26,258 nucleotides of DNA from an uncultured Anaerotignum sp. (lineage in GTDB: Bacteria > Bacillota > Clostridia > Lachnospirales > Anaerotignaceae): the NCBI RefSeq assembly GCF_905212195.1, contig NZ_CAJMDQ010000030.1, forward strand, positions 1 through 26,258. Direction: 5' to 3'. Both the position numbers and the translations under genes were made by a program. The notes beneath the pieces were generated by a model. That model saw only the letters and a program-made list of their open reading frames with translations. It was not told where the DNA came from and did no database searches. Of this stretch, positions 1 through 7,356 are shown in pieces (the stretch's first letter is position 1; every line of letters starts with the position of its first letter).

Positions 1-18
1 ATAAGGAGGTTGTATTCT

Positions 19-1296
19 ATGGAAAAAAAGCAAAAATTTAGTGACATCCTAGTCATTGGTGGTGCGCTCTTTGCCATGTTCTTCGGCGCCGGCAACTTGA
101 TTTTCCCGCCCCTGCTGGGTCAGCAGTCCGGTACATCCTGGTTCATTGGCTTCCTGTTCTTCTTCATCTTTGACGTAGGTCTGGCATTGGTTGCCATCCT
201 GGCACTGGTTCGTAAAGGACAGTTTGAAATCAACGGTATCACAGACGTAATGGGTAAGGTTCCTTCCACCATTATCAACTGTATCGCCGTATTGTGTATT
301 GGGCCCCTGCTTGCAATCCCTCGTACAGCAGCGACCACATTCGAAATCGGCGTGCAGCCTCTGGCTCCTAACTTCAGCACATGGATTTTCTCCGCGATCT
401 TCTTCGCAATCGTATTGGCTCTGACAATTCGTCCTTCCAAAGTAGTTGATATCATCGGCTCTTTCCTGACACCCGTACTGGTTATCACACTGCTGGTTAT
501 GATCATCAAAGGTATCATCTCCCCTCTGGGCCCCATCGATGTACCTGAAACAACAAACTCCGTACAGAACGGTACTCTGAACGGTTACCAGACACTGGAC
601 GTACTGGCATCCATGATCTTCATCATGATCATCACATCCAGTGCACAGGGCAAAGGCTATACAGAAGGCCACTCCCTGTCTAAAGCAGTCCTGAGCTCCA
701 GCTGCGTTGCTTCCATCGGTCTGTTCGTTATCTACGGCGGTCTGACATACCTGGGCGCAACAACATGTAACCTGCCCGAAATGCAGGGTCTGAACCAGAC
801 AGCACTGCTGGTTGCTATCACAAAAGCACTGTTCGGTAACACAGGCGTTATCCTGCTGGGCGTTATCGTACTGTTTGCCTGCCTGACAACAGCAATTGGT
901 CTGAGCTCCTCCACAGGTGCTTTCTTTGAAGAACTGACAGGCGGTAAAGTTTCCTACAAAAAAGTTGTAATCATCGTAGTAGTATTCAGCTGGCTGATCT
1001 CCAACGCAGGCGTATCTACAATCATCCAGTTCTCCGCTCCTCTGCTGAACCTGGTATACCCTGGCGTACTGGTACTGATCATCCTGGCGTTCTTCCACAA
1101 ATCCATCAAGAACAAAAACATCTACCGCGTTGCTACATACTTCGCTATCATCGTAAGTGCACTGGAAATCCTGGCTGGTTTCGGTCTGCCTACAGGTTTC
1201 GTAAAATCCCTGCCTCTGGCTGACATGGGCTTCGCTTGGATCGTTCCCGCTATCATCGGTGGTATTATCGGGAAATTTATCCCCTGCAAAGACTGA
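19..1296 (+). CDS. brnQ: Branched-chain amino acid carrier BrnQ (LIVCS family)
   Basis: Predicted cytoplasmic-membrane symporter that imports leucine, isoleucine and valine with Na+ or H+. The 425-residue protein is hydrophobic throughout, with about 12 membrane spans. It opens with the family hallmark FAMFFGAGNLIFPPLLG near residues 18-34, which is diagnostic for LIVCS carriers, and it has the usual family length. The ATG at 19 was chosen because AAGGAGG at 3-9 sits 9 bases before it. A TTG at 10 in the same frame lies directly against that ribosome site and is unlikely. Codon use is strongly biased (CTG, ATC, AAC, GAA), as in highly expressed genes. The gene ends in a strong terminator. Only 18 upstream bases are visible, so its promoter and any upstream operon partner cannot be judged. 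In an amino-acid fermenter this carrier would feed branched-chain amino acids to catabolism, which is inference. Confidence 0.95.
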   Translation: MEKKQKFSDILVIGGALFAMFFGAGNLIFPPLLGQQSGTSWFIGFLFFFIFDVGLALVAILALVRKGQFEINGITDVMGKVPSTIINCIAVLCIGPLLAIPRTAATTFEIGVQPLAPNFSTWIFSAIFFAIVLALTIRPSKVVDIIGSFLTPVLVITLLVMIIKGIISPLGPIDVPETTNSVQNGTLNGYQTLDVLASMIFIMIITSSAQGKGYTEGHSLSKAVLSSSCVASIGLFVIYGGLTYLGATTCNLPEMQGLNQTALLVAITKALFGNTGVILLGVIVLFACLTTAIGLSSSTGAFFEELTGGKVSYKKVVIIVVVFSWLISNAGVSTIIQFSAPLLNLVYPGVLVLIILAFFHKSIKNKNIYRVATYFAIIVSALEILAGFGLPTGFVKSLPLADMGFAWIVPAIIGGIIGKFIPCKD

Positions 1297-1345
1297 TGCC
1301 TATCTTTTGATCGGTAAATAAAAATCATATTGCATAGAGTGTAAC

Positions 1346-1378
1346 AAAACCCCCTCTGTTTCAAACAGAGGGGGTTTT
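1346..1378. terminator. Bidirectional intrinsic terminator between brnQ and the convergent small membrane gene
   Basis: A near-perfect palindrome: CCCCCTCTG, a short TTTCAAA loop, then CAGAGGGGG. It is flanked by an A-run on one side and a T-run on the other, so it can stop transcription from both strands. It serves brnQ (plus) and the gene ending at 1385 (minus). Confidence 0.95.
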
Positions 1379-1384
1379 TCATTT

Positions 1385-1672
1385 CTAAAAAAAGATATGT
1401 CTGCCGGAAAGCACCAAGACCAAAAGACCAATGGCAAGCCATATGGCCATTGTCACATAATCCTTCCTGCGAAAGCTATGCCACAGCTCCCGTACCCACG
1501 CGCCTGCAAGCATCAGCAATGCGGCCCAAGTACATACCAGTCCCAAAAGTACTGCGACGCCAAACATATTCTCCCAGCGATTGGCAACCAATATGGCCGC
1601 CATCATCATCAACAACCCTGTCACACCGACAGCCGCTGCCCCTTTCCATAATCTGCTTCCACTGCGTCCCAT
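1385..1672 (-). CDS. Small integral membrane protein, family not recognised
   Basis: A 95-residue protein of unknown function. It has three likely membrane helices, near residues 10-30, 35-58 and 74-92. A basic loop (HSFRRKDYV) lies between helices 2 and 3. The N-terminus is basic (MGRSGSRLWKG), so the start is probably cytoplasmic. Coding status rests on the clear hydrophobic periodicity and on a strong ribosome site, AAAGGAGG, spaced correctly before the ATG at 1672. The gene lies downstream of alaS but is separated from it by the alaS terminator, and it has its own candidate promoter with repeated GTATAC sites. It shares a terminator with brnQ. I could not assign a family. A small membrane sensor or a transporter accessory subunit is possible, but nothing in the sequence decides this. 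Confidence 0.75.
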   Translation of the reverse strand: MGRSGSRLWKGAAAVGVTGLLMMMAAILVANRWENMFGVAVLLGLVCTWAALLMLAGAWVRELWHSFRRKDYVTMAIWLAIGLLVLVLSGRHIFF

Positions 1673-1688
1673 GGTTCGCCTCCTTTTA

Positions 1689-1757
1689 GTATACGCTTCT
1701 AATAATCCGTTATTTTACCATAAGCATCCGTATACAAAAATCCCTCAAAGCGTATAC
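1689..1757 (-). promoter_or_regulatory. Candidate promoter with three GTATAC palindromes (possible operators)
   Basis: On the minus strand an extended -10 (TGGTAAAAT; TAAAAT at 1712-1717) stands about 45 bases before the small membrane gene, with only a weak T-rich -35 near 1735-1740. The self-complementary hexamer GTATAC occurs at 1689-1694, 1730-1735 and 1752-1757. The outer two lie inside a longer inverted repeat, GTATACGCTT and AAGCGTATAC. The copies are 41 and 22 bases apart, close to whole helical turns. GTATAC-centred palindromes are common in operators of GntR-family repressors. The regulator itself is unknown. Confidence 0.45.
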
Positions 1758-1797
1758 AAAAAAGCTGAAAACCTCCGTTTCCAGAGATTTTCAGCTT
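1758..1797 (-). terminator. Intrinsic terminator of alaS
   Basis: On the minus strand AAGCTGAAAA pairs with TTTTCAGCTT around a purine-rich loop that can add a short CTC/GAG pairing. A T-run follows. It lies 33 bases after the alaS stop. Confidence 0.9.
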
Positions 1798-1829
1798 GAT
1801 TTTGTTTATAAGATGATATTTTCAGCCAA

Positions 1830-4472
1830 TCAGCCCAGCTGTTCTGCTACAACTTCTTTTGCTTTTTCCAGCGCATCTGCGATCTTGGAAGCGTCTTTAC
1901 CGCCTGCCTGTGCCATATTGGGACGACCGCCGCCGCCACCGCCGCAAACAGCCGCTGCTGCTTTGATGATATTGCCGGCATGTACGCCTTTTTTCACAAC
2001 ATCGTCTGTGGCCATAGCCATCAGGTTTACTTTGCCGTCTTTGCCGCTTGCCAGTACCACGACACCGCTGCCCAGTTTCTGTTTCAGCTGGTCGCCCATG
2101 GTACGCAGAGCATTGCCGTCCATATCTTTCACTTCAGCTGCCAACACTGCAACGCCGCCGATTTCTACTTTGCTGTTCAGCATTTCGTCTGCTGCGCCGC
2201 CTGCCATTTTCGCTTTCAGTTTTTCCAGTTCTTTTGCTGTTTCTTTCTGTTCTGCCAACAGCTGTTCCAGACGACCCAGCAGTTTGTCAGGTGTGGATTT
2301 CACCAGACGGCAGATTTCTTTGATTTCGTCTTCCTGTGCCTGATAATGTTTCAGTGCTTCTTTACCTGTTACAGCTTCGATTCTTCTCACACCAGCTGCT
2401 ACGCCGTTTTCAGACAGAATCTTGAAGGAGCCAACCTGTGCAGTATTTTTCAGGTGCGCACCGCCGCAAAGTTCGATGCTGTAGCCGCCCATGTCTACGA
2501 CACGTACTACTTCGCCGTATTTTTCGCCGAACAGTGCCATTGCGCCTCTGTTTCTTGCTTCGTCGATGGACATTTCGTCTGTGTGTACGTCATAGCTTGC
2601 GAAGATAGCGTCATTTACCAGTCTTTCCACTTCTTTGATTTCATCAGCAGTCATTGCTGCAAAGTGTGTGAAGTCGAAACGCAGTCTTTCTGCGCTTACA
2701 TAGGAACCAGCCTGTTCTACGTGAGTACCCAGAACGGTACGCAGTGCTTTGTGCAGCAGGTGAGTTGCGCTGTGGTTTCTGGAAGAAGCCATACGCAGTT
2801 CCACGTCGATGCTTGCGCAAGCCATTTCGCCTACCTGCACCAGACCTTCTGTTACTTCACCCATGTGTGCAATCTTGCCGCCAACAACTTTTACACAGTT
2901 GGATACTTTCACAACGCCTGTTTCTGTTTTGATCACGCCCTGGTCGCCTACCTGACCGCCGCTTTCTGCGTAGAAAGGTGTTCTATCCAGGAATACCGCT
3001 ACGGTATCGCCAGCCTGTGCTGTTTCTGCAACGGCTTCGTTTGCAACCAGTGCAACGATTTTTGCATTTGCTACATCATATACATCATAACCAGCGAAAG
3101 CTGTTTCCAGTTCTACGGGCAGTTCGTTGTAAACGGTTTCTGCTGCGCCCATGTAGTTGGATTTCGCTCTTGCGGAACGTGCACGTTCTTTCTGTGCTTT
3201 CATTTCTGCTGTGAAAGCGTCTTCGTCGATTTCCATGCCTTCTTCTGCCAGGATTTCTTTTGTCAGGTCAACAGGGAAACCGTATGTGTCATACAGACGG
3301 AAGGATTTTTCACCGCTCATCACTTTTTCGCCGGCAGCTTTCATTTCTTCCATGTCTGCTTTCAGGATTTCCATACCTTTGTCGATGGTCTTATAGAAGC
3401 TGTTTTCTTCGATGGACAGGATTTTGAAGATATAATCCTGTTTTTCCACCAGTTCGGGATAAGCTTCGCCGCTGCAAGCGATTACGGATTTGGACAGTTC
3501 TGCCAAAAATTCGCCTTCGATGCCCAAGAGTTTGCCATGGCGAGCCGCACGACGCAGCAGACGACGCAGTACATAACCACGGCCTTCGTTGGAAGGCAGT
3601 ACGCCGTCAGCAGTCATCATAGTTACGGAACGGATGTGGTCAGTGATAACACGAACGGAAACGTCTGTTTTATGGTCTTTGCCGTATTCTACGTTTGCTT
3701 TTGCACAAACAGCGTCACGGATGGATTTTACAGTATCTACGTCGAAAATGGAGTCAACGCCCTGCATGATGGTTGCCATACGTTCCAGACCCATACCGGT
3801 ATCTACGTTTTTCATAGCCAGTTCTGTGTATGTGCCGTCTTCTTCGGCGTTGAACTGTGTCAATACCAGATTCCAGAATTCCATGTATCTGTCGCAGTCA
3901 CAGCCTACGCCGCAGGTAGGGCTGTCACAGCCGTATTCAGGACCACGGTCATAGTAGATTTCTGTACAAGGACCGCAAGGACCTGTGCCGTGTTCCCAGA
4001 AGTTGTCTTCTTTGCCCAGTTTTACGATTCTGTCCCAAGGCAGACCTACTACATCATGCCAGATTTTACCTGTTTCATCGTCTTCTTCGTAAATGGTTAC
4101 ATACAGTCTGTCTTCGGGGATTTCCAGTACTTTTGTTACGAATTCCCAAGACCAGGGTACGATTTCATTTTTGAAGTAATCACCGAAGGAGAAGTCGCCC
4201 AGCATTTCAAAGAATGTGCCGTGACGAGCAGTTTTCCCTACGTTGTCGATATCACCTGTACGGATACATTTCTGGCAGGTTGTCACTCTTTTGCTGGGAG
4301 GGATTTCCTGACCTGTGAAGTATGCTTTCATGGGCGCCATACCGGAGTTGATCAGCAGCAAGCTGTTGTCGTTGCGGGGCACCAGAGGGAAGCTGGGCAG
4401 ACGCAGATGGTCTTTGCTTTCAAAGAATTTCAGAAATTCTTCACGAATTTCGTTTACACCTAAATATTTCAT
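1830..4472 (-). CDS. alaS: Alanyl-tRNA synthetase
   Basis: Cytoplasmic class II synthetase that charges tRNA-Ala with alanine and removes mischarged serine or glycine. The length of 880 residues is normal for bacteria. Domains in order: an aminoacylation core at the N-terminus (EIREEFLKFFESKDH, then the HGTFFEMLGDFSFGDYFK motif near residues 85-101); a tRNA-recognition region; an editing domain with zinc-type ligands at H567/H571 (HSATH) and C669/H673 (CGGAH); and a C-terminal DHHA1/C-Ala domain with the glycine run GGGGGGRP. The ATG at 4472 follows AAGGAGG with correct spacing. Expression is very likely controlled by the T-box leader just upstream, so uncharged tRNA-Ala should raise it. It appears monocistronic, with its own promoter and terminator. 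Nothing looks broken. Long open frames antisense to it are codon-bias shadows. Confidence 0.98.
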   Translation of the reverse strand: MKYLGVNEIREEFLKFFESKDHLRLPSFPLVPRNDNSLLLINSGMAPMKAYFTGQEIPPSKRVTTCQKCIRTGDIDNVGKTARHGTFFEMLGDFSFGDYFKNEIVPWSWEFVTKVLEIPEDRLYVTIYEEDDETGKIWHDVVGLPWDRIVKLGKEDNFWEHGTGPCGPCTEIYYDRGPEYGCDSPTCGVGCDCDRYMEFWNLVLTQFNAEEDGTYTELAMKNVDTGMGLERMATIMQGVDSIFDVDTVKSIRDAVCAKANVEYGKDHKTDVSVRVITDHIRSVTMMTADGVLPSNEGRGYVLRRLLRRAARHGKLLGIEGEFLAELSKSVIACSGEAYPELVEKQDYIFKILSIEENSFYKTIDKGMEILKADMEEMKAAGEKVMSGEKSFRLYDTYGFPVDLTKEILAEEGMEIDEDAFTAEMKAQKERARSARAKSNYMGAAETVYNELPVELETAFAGYDVYDVANAKIVALVANEAVAETAQAGDTVAVFLDRTPFYAESGGQVGDQGVIKTETGVVKVSNCVKVVGGKIAHMGEVTEGLVQVGEMACASIDVELRMASSRNHSATHLLHKALRTVLGTHVEQAGSYVSAERLRFDFTHFAAMTADEIKEVERLVNDAIFASYDVHTDEMSIDEARNRGAMALFGEKYGEVVRVVDMGGYSIELCGGAHLKNTAQVGSFKILSENGVAAGVRRIEAVTGKEALKHYQAQEDEIKEICRLVKSTPDKLLGRLEQLLAEQKETAKELEKLKAKMAGGAADEMLNSKVEIGGVAVLAAEVKDMDGNALRTMGDQLKQKLGSGVVVLASGKDGKVNLMAMATDDVVKKGVHAGNIIKAAAAVCGGGGGGRPNMAQAGGKDASKIADALEKAKEVVAEQLG

Positions 4473-4522
4473 ATCTTACCTCCTTAAATATTTTCAATCT
4501 GTTAACAGGATACCCGGAAAAT

Positions 4523-4780
4523 AAAAAAGCCCCTGACAAAAGTCAGGGACGAATTCACCGTGGTACCACCCTTGTTACGCCCAAAGGGACGTCACTCGAA
4601 ACCTTTAACGCAGGCATACGCTTTGACATACTATTCTTTCCGCCAAAGAGCTGTGGTTCTTACCCGAAAAGACTGCTTCGGCAATGTGCTGCGGGAAATC
4701 TTCCACCAGTGATTTCCTCTCTGGAACGTCCACCCCTTGCGTACTCCTTCTTTTCTTGGCTTGTTTCCATATAAAAATAC
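4523..4780 (-). promoter_or_regulatory. T-box riboswitch (tRNA-Ala-sensing leader of alaS)
   Basis: The leader has the conserved T-box AAGGGTGGTACCACG at 4559-4573 (minus strand), whose core is GGTGGTACC. It is followed by an intrinsic terminator, TCCCTGACTTTTGTCAGGGG plus a T-run, at 4523-4550. The 5' part matches Stem I: an AGTA on the 5' side, an AGAGAGG distal element, and a GAA on the 3' side that completes the loop-E-like fold. The codon directly after that GAA is GCA (4674-4676), an alanine codon, so it is the probable specifier and agrees with the downstream gene. Uncharged tRNA-Ala is expected to stabilise the antiterminator and let transcription reach alaS. The specifier placement was done by eye. 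Confidence 0.95.
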
Positions 4781-4786
4781 AATTAG

Positions 4787-4815
4787 ATTATAGACATGCC
4801 CTGTCACTTTGTCAA
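4787..4815 (-). promoter_or_regulatory. Consensus sigma-A promoter of the alaS leader
   Basis: The minus strand has a perfect -35 TTGACA (4810-4815), a 17-base spacer and a perfect -10 TATAAT (4787-4792). The start would fall near 4780, at the 5' end of the T-box leader. Such a strong promoter fits a gene whose output is set by attenuation rather than initiation. Confidence 0.93.
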
Positions 4816-4867
4816 GAAAAACCGCTGTTTTCCGGTAAAAATCACCATATGTGGCTTTTGCGTCTTA

Positions 4868-4876
4868 TGGTATCAT
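4868..4876 (+). promoter_or_regulatory. Candidate extended -10 promoter for the 80-residue membrane protein
   Basis: TGGTATCAT is an extended -10 (TGnTATCAT) about 40 bases before the ATG at 4916, divergent from the alaS promoter. No good -35 is visible at 16-18 bases, so support is weak. Confidence 0.3.
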
Positions 4877-4915
4877 GGAAAAAGGGCATTGTTCTTATGA
4901 AAAAGGGGGATTTGT

Positions 4916-5158
4916 ATGAAAAGTATTGCTGGCGTTCTGGCCGTCACTTTGAACCTGTTGATACTGACGCTGATCTGGGGCTTTGCCTATCTGCATGCCT
5001 ACACAGATGCACTGGCAGGCACATTCATGCCAGAAGAATATCGGTATCTGCCTGTTCCGCTGATGGTTGTTGTCATTGGTTCTATGATTGCGGAACTTGG
5101 TATCATTTACCGGCAGGAATTGTCCGCTTATTTCAAGGAGAAAGAAAAGAGGGACTGA
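4916..5158 (+). CDS. Small two-helix membrane protein, unknown function
   Basis: An 80-residue protein I do not recognise. Two hydrophobic helices are clear: near residues 4-27 (VTLNLLILTLIWGFAYLHAY) and near residues 44-66 (YLPVPLMVVVIGSMIAELGI). They are joined by a polar loop carrying the acidic MPEEY. The tail is strongly charged (YFKEKEKRD). The start at 4916 follows AAAAGGGGGA with usable spacing. An overlapping frame from an ATG at 4897 gives a Cys/His-rich, non-membrane product and looks spurious. The gene is transcribed away from alaS and ends just before a terminator shared with the Ltp-like gene. Short length and lack of a recognised family keep the confidence moderate. Confidence 0.65.
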   Translation: MKSIAGVLAVTLNLLILTLIWGFAYLHAYTDALAGTFMPEEYRYLPVPLMVVVIGSMIAELGIIYRQELSAYFKEKEKRD

Positions 5159-5212
5159 TGCAAAATCACCTTCCTTTAGGGGAAAATTTTTTATGAACAT
5201 AAACAGAAAAAT

Positions 5213-5242
5213 AAAAAAAAGGCTGTAGACACAGCCTTTTTT
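5213..5242. terminator. Bidirectional intrinsic terminator
   Basis: AAAAAGGCTGT, a four-base AGAC loop and ACAGCCTTTTTT form a perfect hairpin with A-runs and T-runs on opposite sides. It can end both the plus-strand 80-residue gene and the minus-strand Ltp-like gene. Confidence 0.92.
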
Positions 5243-5249
5243 ATTTTCT

Positions 5250-5753
5250 TTAATAACCTACAGCAGTTACGCCATATTCTGCCTGTTCAGCAGTAAATTT
5301 TTCAAACTCTAACTGGTCTTTCAATCCTTCGCGAGAGAAAGAAGAAATGCTCAGATATTCCTCAGCTTTTTTTGCAGCCTGTTCGTTCCAGTCTGCGCCA
5401 CAATTGTCTGCACCATACTGTGCTTCTTCGTCTGTAAAGCCTTCAAACTTCAGCTGGTCCACCAATCCATCATGTGAAAAAGCTGTGATTGCCAGATAAT
5501 CTTTTGCTTTTGCCAAAGCATTTTTCTGACCCATTGTCACTTCGGGTTCGCTGGCTTCTTCCTGATTCGCTTCTTCATTATTGGTTTCTTCATTATTCGT
5601 TTCTGTTCCCTGTGTTTCCACTGCTTCAGGTGTATCGTTCTGTACATCTGTACCACTATTTCCACCAGAATTTCCAAAAGCGAAAAAGAGCAGTACAATA
5701 ATGATCAGCCAAAACCACCATTTCTTAAAAATTGATTTTTTCCCTTTTTCCAT
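5250..5753 (-). CDS. Membrane-anchored protein with two Ltp (host cell surface-exposed lipoprotein) repeats
   Basis: A 167-residue envelope protein. Residues 1-11 are basic and residues 12-26 form one hydrophobic helix (WWFWLIIIVLLFFAF). A low-complexity acidic linker rich in Thr, Asn and Glu runs to about residue 72. Two tandem repeats of roughly 45 residues follow. Each has the pattern AxxYLxIxxFSxxGLxDQLxFExFTxExAxYG, which is the Ltp repeat (Pfam family named host cell surface-exposed lipoprotein). In the phage TP-J34 Ltp protein, repeats of this kind block phage DNA injection. Here there is no lipobox cysteine, so the anchor is probably an uncleaved helix with the repeats outside the cell. 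The start at 5753 follows GGAAGGGG, with slightly long spacing. The gene has its own strong promoter and a shared terminator. A role in phage exclusion or wall binding is inference. Confidence 0.85.
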   Translation of the reverse strand: MEKGKKSIFKKWWFWLIIIVLLFFAFGNSGGNSGTDVQNDTPEAVETQGTETNNEETNNEEANQEEASEPEVTMGQKNALAKAKDYLAITAFSHDGLVDQLKFEGFTDEEAQYGADNCGADWNEQAAKKAEEYLSISSFSREGLKDQLEFEKFTAEQAEYGVTAVGY

Positions 5754-5802
5754 AAATACTCAAGCCCCTTCCTTATTTCACGTTATATGACACTTACTTA
5801 TC

Positions 5803-5831
5803 ATATTAAATAGTGCCCATACAAATGTCAA
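5803..5831 (-). promoter_or_regulatory. Sigma-A promoter of the Ltp-repeat gene
   Basis: Minus-strand TTGACA (5826-5831), a 17-base spacer and TAATAT (5803-5808). It lies between the end of the MocR-type regulator gene and the Ltp-like start, leaving a leader of about 45 bases. No terminator is visible after the regulator gene, so read-through into the Ltp gene is also possible. Confidence 0.8.
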
Positions 5832-5845
5832 GCCGATTCCCGTTT

Positions 5846-7276
5846 TTACCCCATTCTTTTCATTTCTCCCAGCACTTCTCCCATGCGCTTCATACCCACT
5901 TCGATTTTATCGTCGGTAAGTCCCGCGAAGCTCAGCCGCACATGACTGCCTGTTCCCCCTTCGATGAAGAACTGGCTGCCCGGAGAAACCAGCACATTTT
6001 TCTCCAACGCTCGATTGCAGAACACTTCCGCATCTACACCGTCAGGCAGACGCACCCACAGGCTCACGCCTCCTTCTGGCAAGTCAAAAGATGCTCCCTG
6101 CGGCAAAAGATACTTCTTTGCCATGGAAACAGCTTTCCGATATTTGCCGCTGCCGTACTGGCGCACCTGTTTCCCATGGGCTTCCCAGCCATTGACCCGG
6201 AGATATTCCTCCAAGGATTTCTGGATGAACCCAGATGTGGAAATATCTGTGGTATACTTCGCTTCCATAACCGCATGACGGACTTTTTTCGGCAATACCA
6301 TCAGCCCCATACGCAGACCGGGCATCAAAATCTTGGAAAAACTCTTGATGTAAATGACGCGATTCTTATAGTCCAAGGCTTTCAGAGGCAAAGGCATTTC
6401 CCTGCTGTAATGGAAGTCATAAAAGTCATCTTCCTCAATGATATAGGTATCGTATTTTTCCGCCAATTCCAGCAGGCGGCGTTTTTTCTCCATGGAATAA
6501 GAAACGCCTGTAGGTGTCTGGAAATATGCCATCATATAGATAAAACGGGGATGGTACAGCTTCAGATAATTTTCCAGTGCTTCCATTTCCATGCCGTCGA
6601 CTTCCATGGGGATGCCCACCAATTTTGCCCCTCTAGACAGGAATGCCCCTGCCGCACCATAAAAGGTAGGGCTTTCCACAAAGACCACATCTCCATACCG
6701 CAAAATGGCTTTGGACATAATATCGATACCCTGCTGGGCACCGGAAATAATCTGCAAATGCTCCGCCGCCGTATGGATGCCAAAAGATGCCAGATAACGG
6801 CAGAGTTCCTCCCGCAGAGGCAGATACCCCATACTGTCCGTATAACGGAAGGCGCCGCCTTTTTCCCGCTCCAACACCGTATCAAATGCTTTTTTGAAGG
6901 CATCCACGGGAAACAGTTCGTTTGGCAGGGATGACAATGTGAAGTTGATGGCGTGTTCCAGCGCAGGTGTTTTTTCAAACAATTGCAGATTTCGTCTTGC
7001 CACAGGCTCCGGCACTTTTTCTACGGGCAAAGGGGAAATATAGGTGCCGCTGCCCACTCTGGAATAGACCATCTGCTTCTGTTCCAGATATTTATAAGCC
7101 GTTACCACCGTCACTGTATTGACGCCGAAATGGGAGGCCATTTTCCGAATGGGCGGTAATTTACTATCCGCAGGCAAAAGCCCATCTGCCGCCAAAGCGC
7201 CAATGGCGTCGGCAAGCTGACGATACATAGGCACTTCTGATGTTTTATCCAGTTGTATCTGAAAAATCTCGTCCAT
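5846..7276 (-). CDS. MocR/PdxR-type GntR-family transcriptional regulator with aminotransferase domain
   Basis: Cytoplasmic DNA-binding regulator, 476 residues, the usual MocR length. The N-terminal GntR winged helix covers about residues 10-80 (VPMYRQLADAIGALAADG, LPPIRKMASHFGVNTVTV, GSGTYI). A short linker leads into a fold-type I aminotransferase domain (about 110-470). The probable PLP-binding lysine is K315 in SFSKILMPGLRMG, and the acidic EEDDFYDF near 281-288 holds the residue expected to contact the pyridine nitrogen. MocR proteins use bound PLP or an amino-acid/PLP adduct as effector and often control a divergent or neighbouring gene in vitamin B6, GABA or amino-acid metabolism. The target here is not evident: neighbours are rpoN upstream and the Ltp-like gene downstream. 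The ATG at 7276 follows AAGAAGGTGG. It could act as a plain aminotransferase, but the winged helix makes that unlikely. Confidence 0.9.
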   Translation of the reverse strand: MDEIFQIQLDKTSEVPMYRQLADAIGALAADGLLPADSKLPPIRKMASHFGVNTVTVVTAYKYLEQKQMVYSRVGSGTYISPLPVEKVPEPVARRNLQLFEKTPALEHAINFTLSSLPNELFPVDAFKKAFDTVLEREKGGAFRYTDSMGYLPLREELCRYLASFGIHTAAEHLQIISGAQQGIDIMSKAILRYGDVVFVESPTFYGAAGAFLSRGAKLVGIPMEVDGMEMEALENYLKLYHPRFIYMMAYFQTPTGVSYSMEKKRRLLELAEKYDTYIIEEDDFYDFHYSREMPLPLKALDYKNRVIYIKSFSKILMPGLRMGLMVLPKKVRHAVMEAKYTTDISTSGFIQKSLEEYLRVNGWEAHGKQVRQYGSGKYRKAVSMAKKYLLPQGASFDLPEGGVSLWVRLPDGVDAEVFCNRALEKNVLVSPGSQFFIEGGTGSHVRLSFAGLTDDKIEVGMKRMGEVLGEMKRMG

Positions 7277-7302
7277 GTTTCCACCTTCTTTCTATCTCAA
7301 AC

Positions 7303-7344
7303 CAAAAAGAAACCGGAAATTTCTGTTTCTTTCAAAATTTCCGG
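7303..7344 (-). terminator. Intrinsic terminator of rpoN
   Basis: On the minus strand CCGGAAATTT and AAATTTCCGG form a perfect 10-bp stem around a short purine-rich loop, followed by TTTCTTTTT. It stands between rpoN and the MocR-type gene. The regulator therefore needs read-through or a promoter I could not see in the 26 bases between this element and its start. Confidence 0.88.
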
Positions 7345-7356
7345 CTGTTTTCTATT

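Noticed and set aside
1980..4463. 827-codon open frame antisense to alaS, plus smaller plus-strand frames over the same region
   Set aside because: The product is Cys/Phe/His-rich with no domain pattern and no usable ribosome site. It is open only because alaS codon bias avoids complementary stop codons. alaS itself is certain.
4684..5196. 170-codon plus-strand frame overlapping the T-box region and the 80-residue membrane gene
   Set aside because: Its 5' half lies over the alaS leader, and its composition is Cys/His/Trp-rich and unordered. The overlapping 80-residue frame has a proper ribosome site and clear membrane helices.
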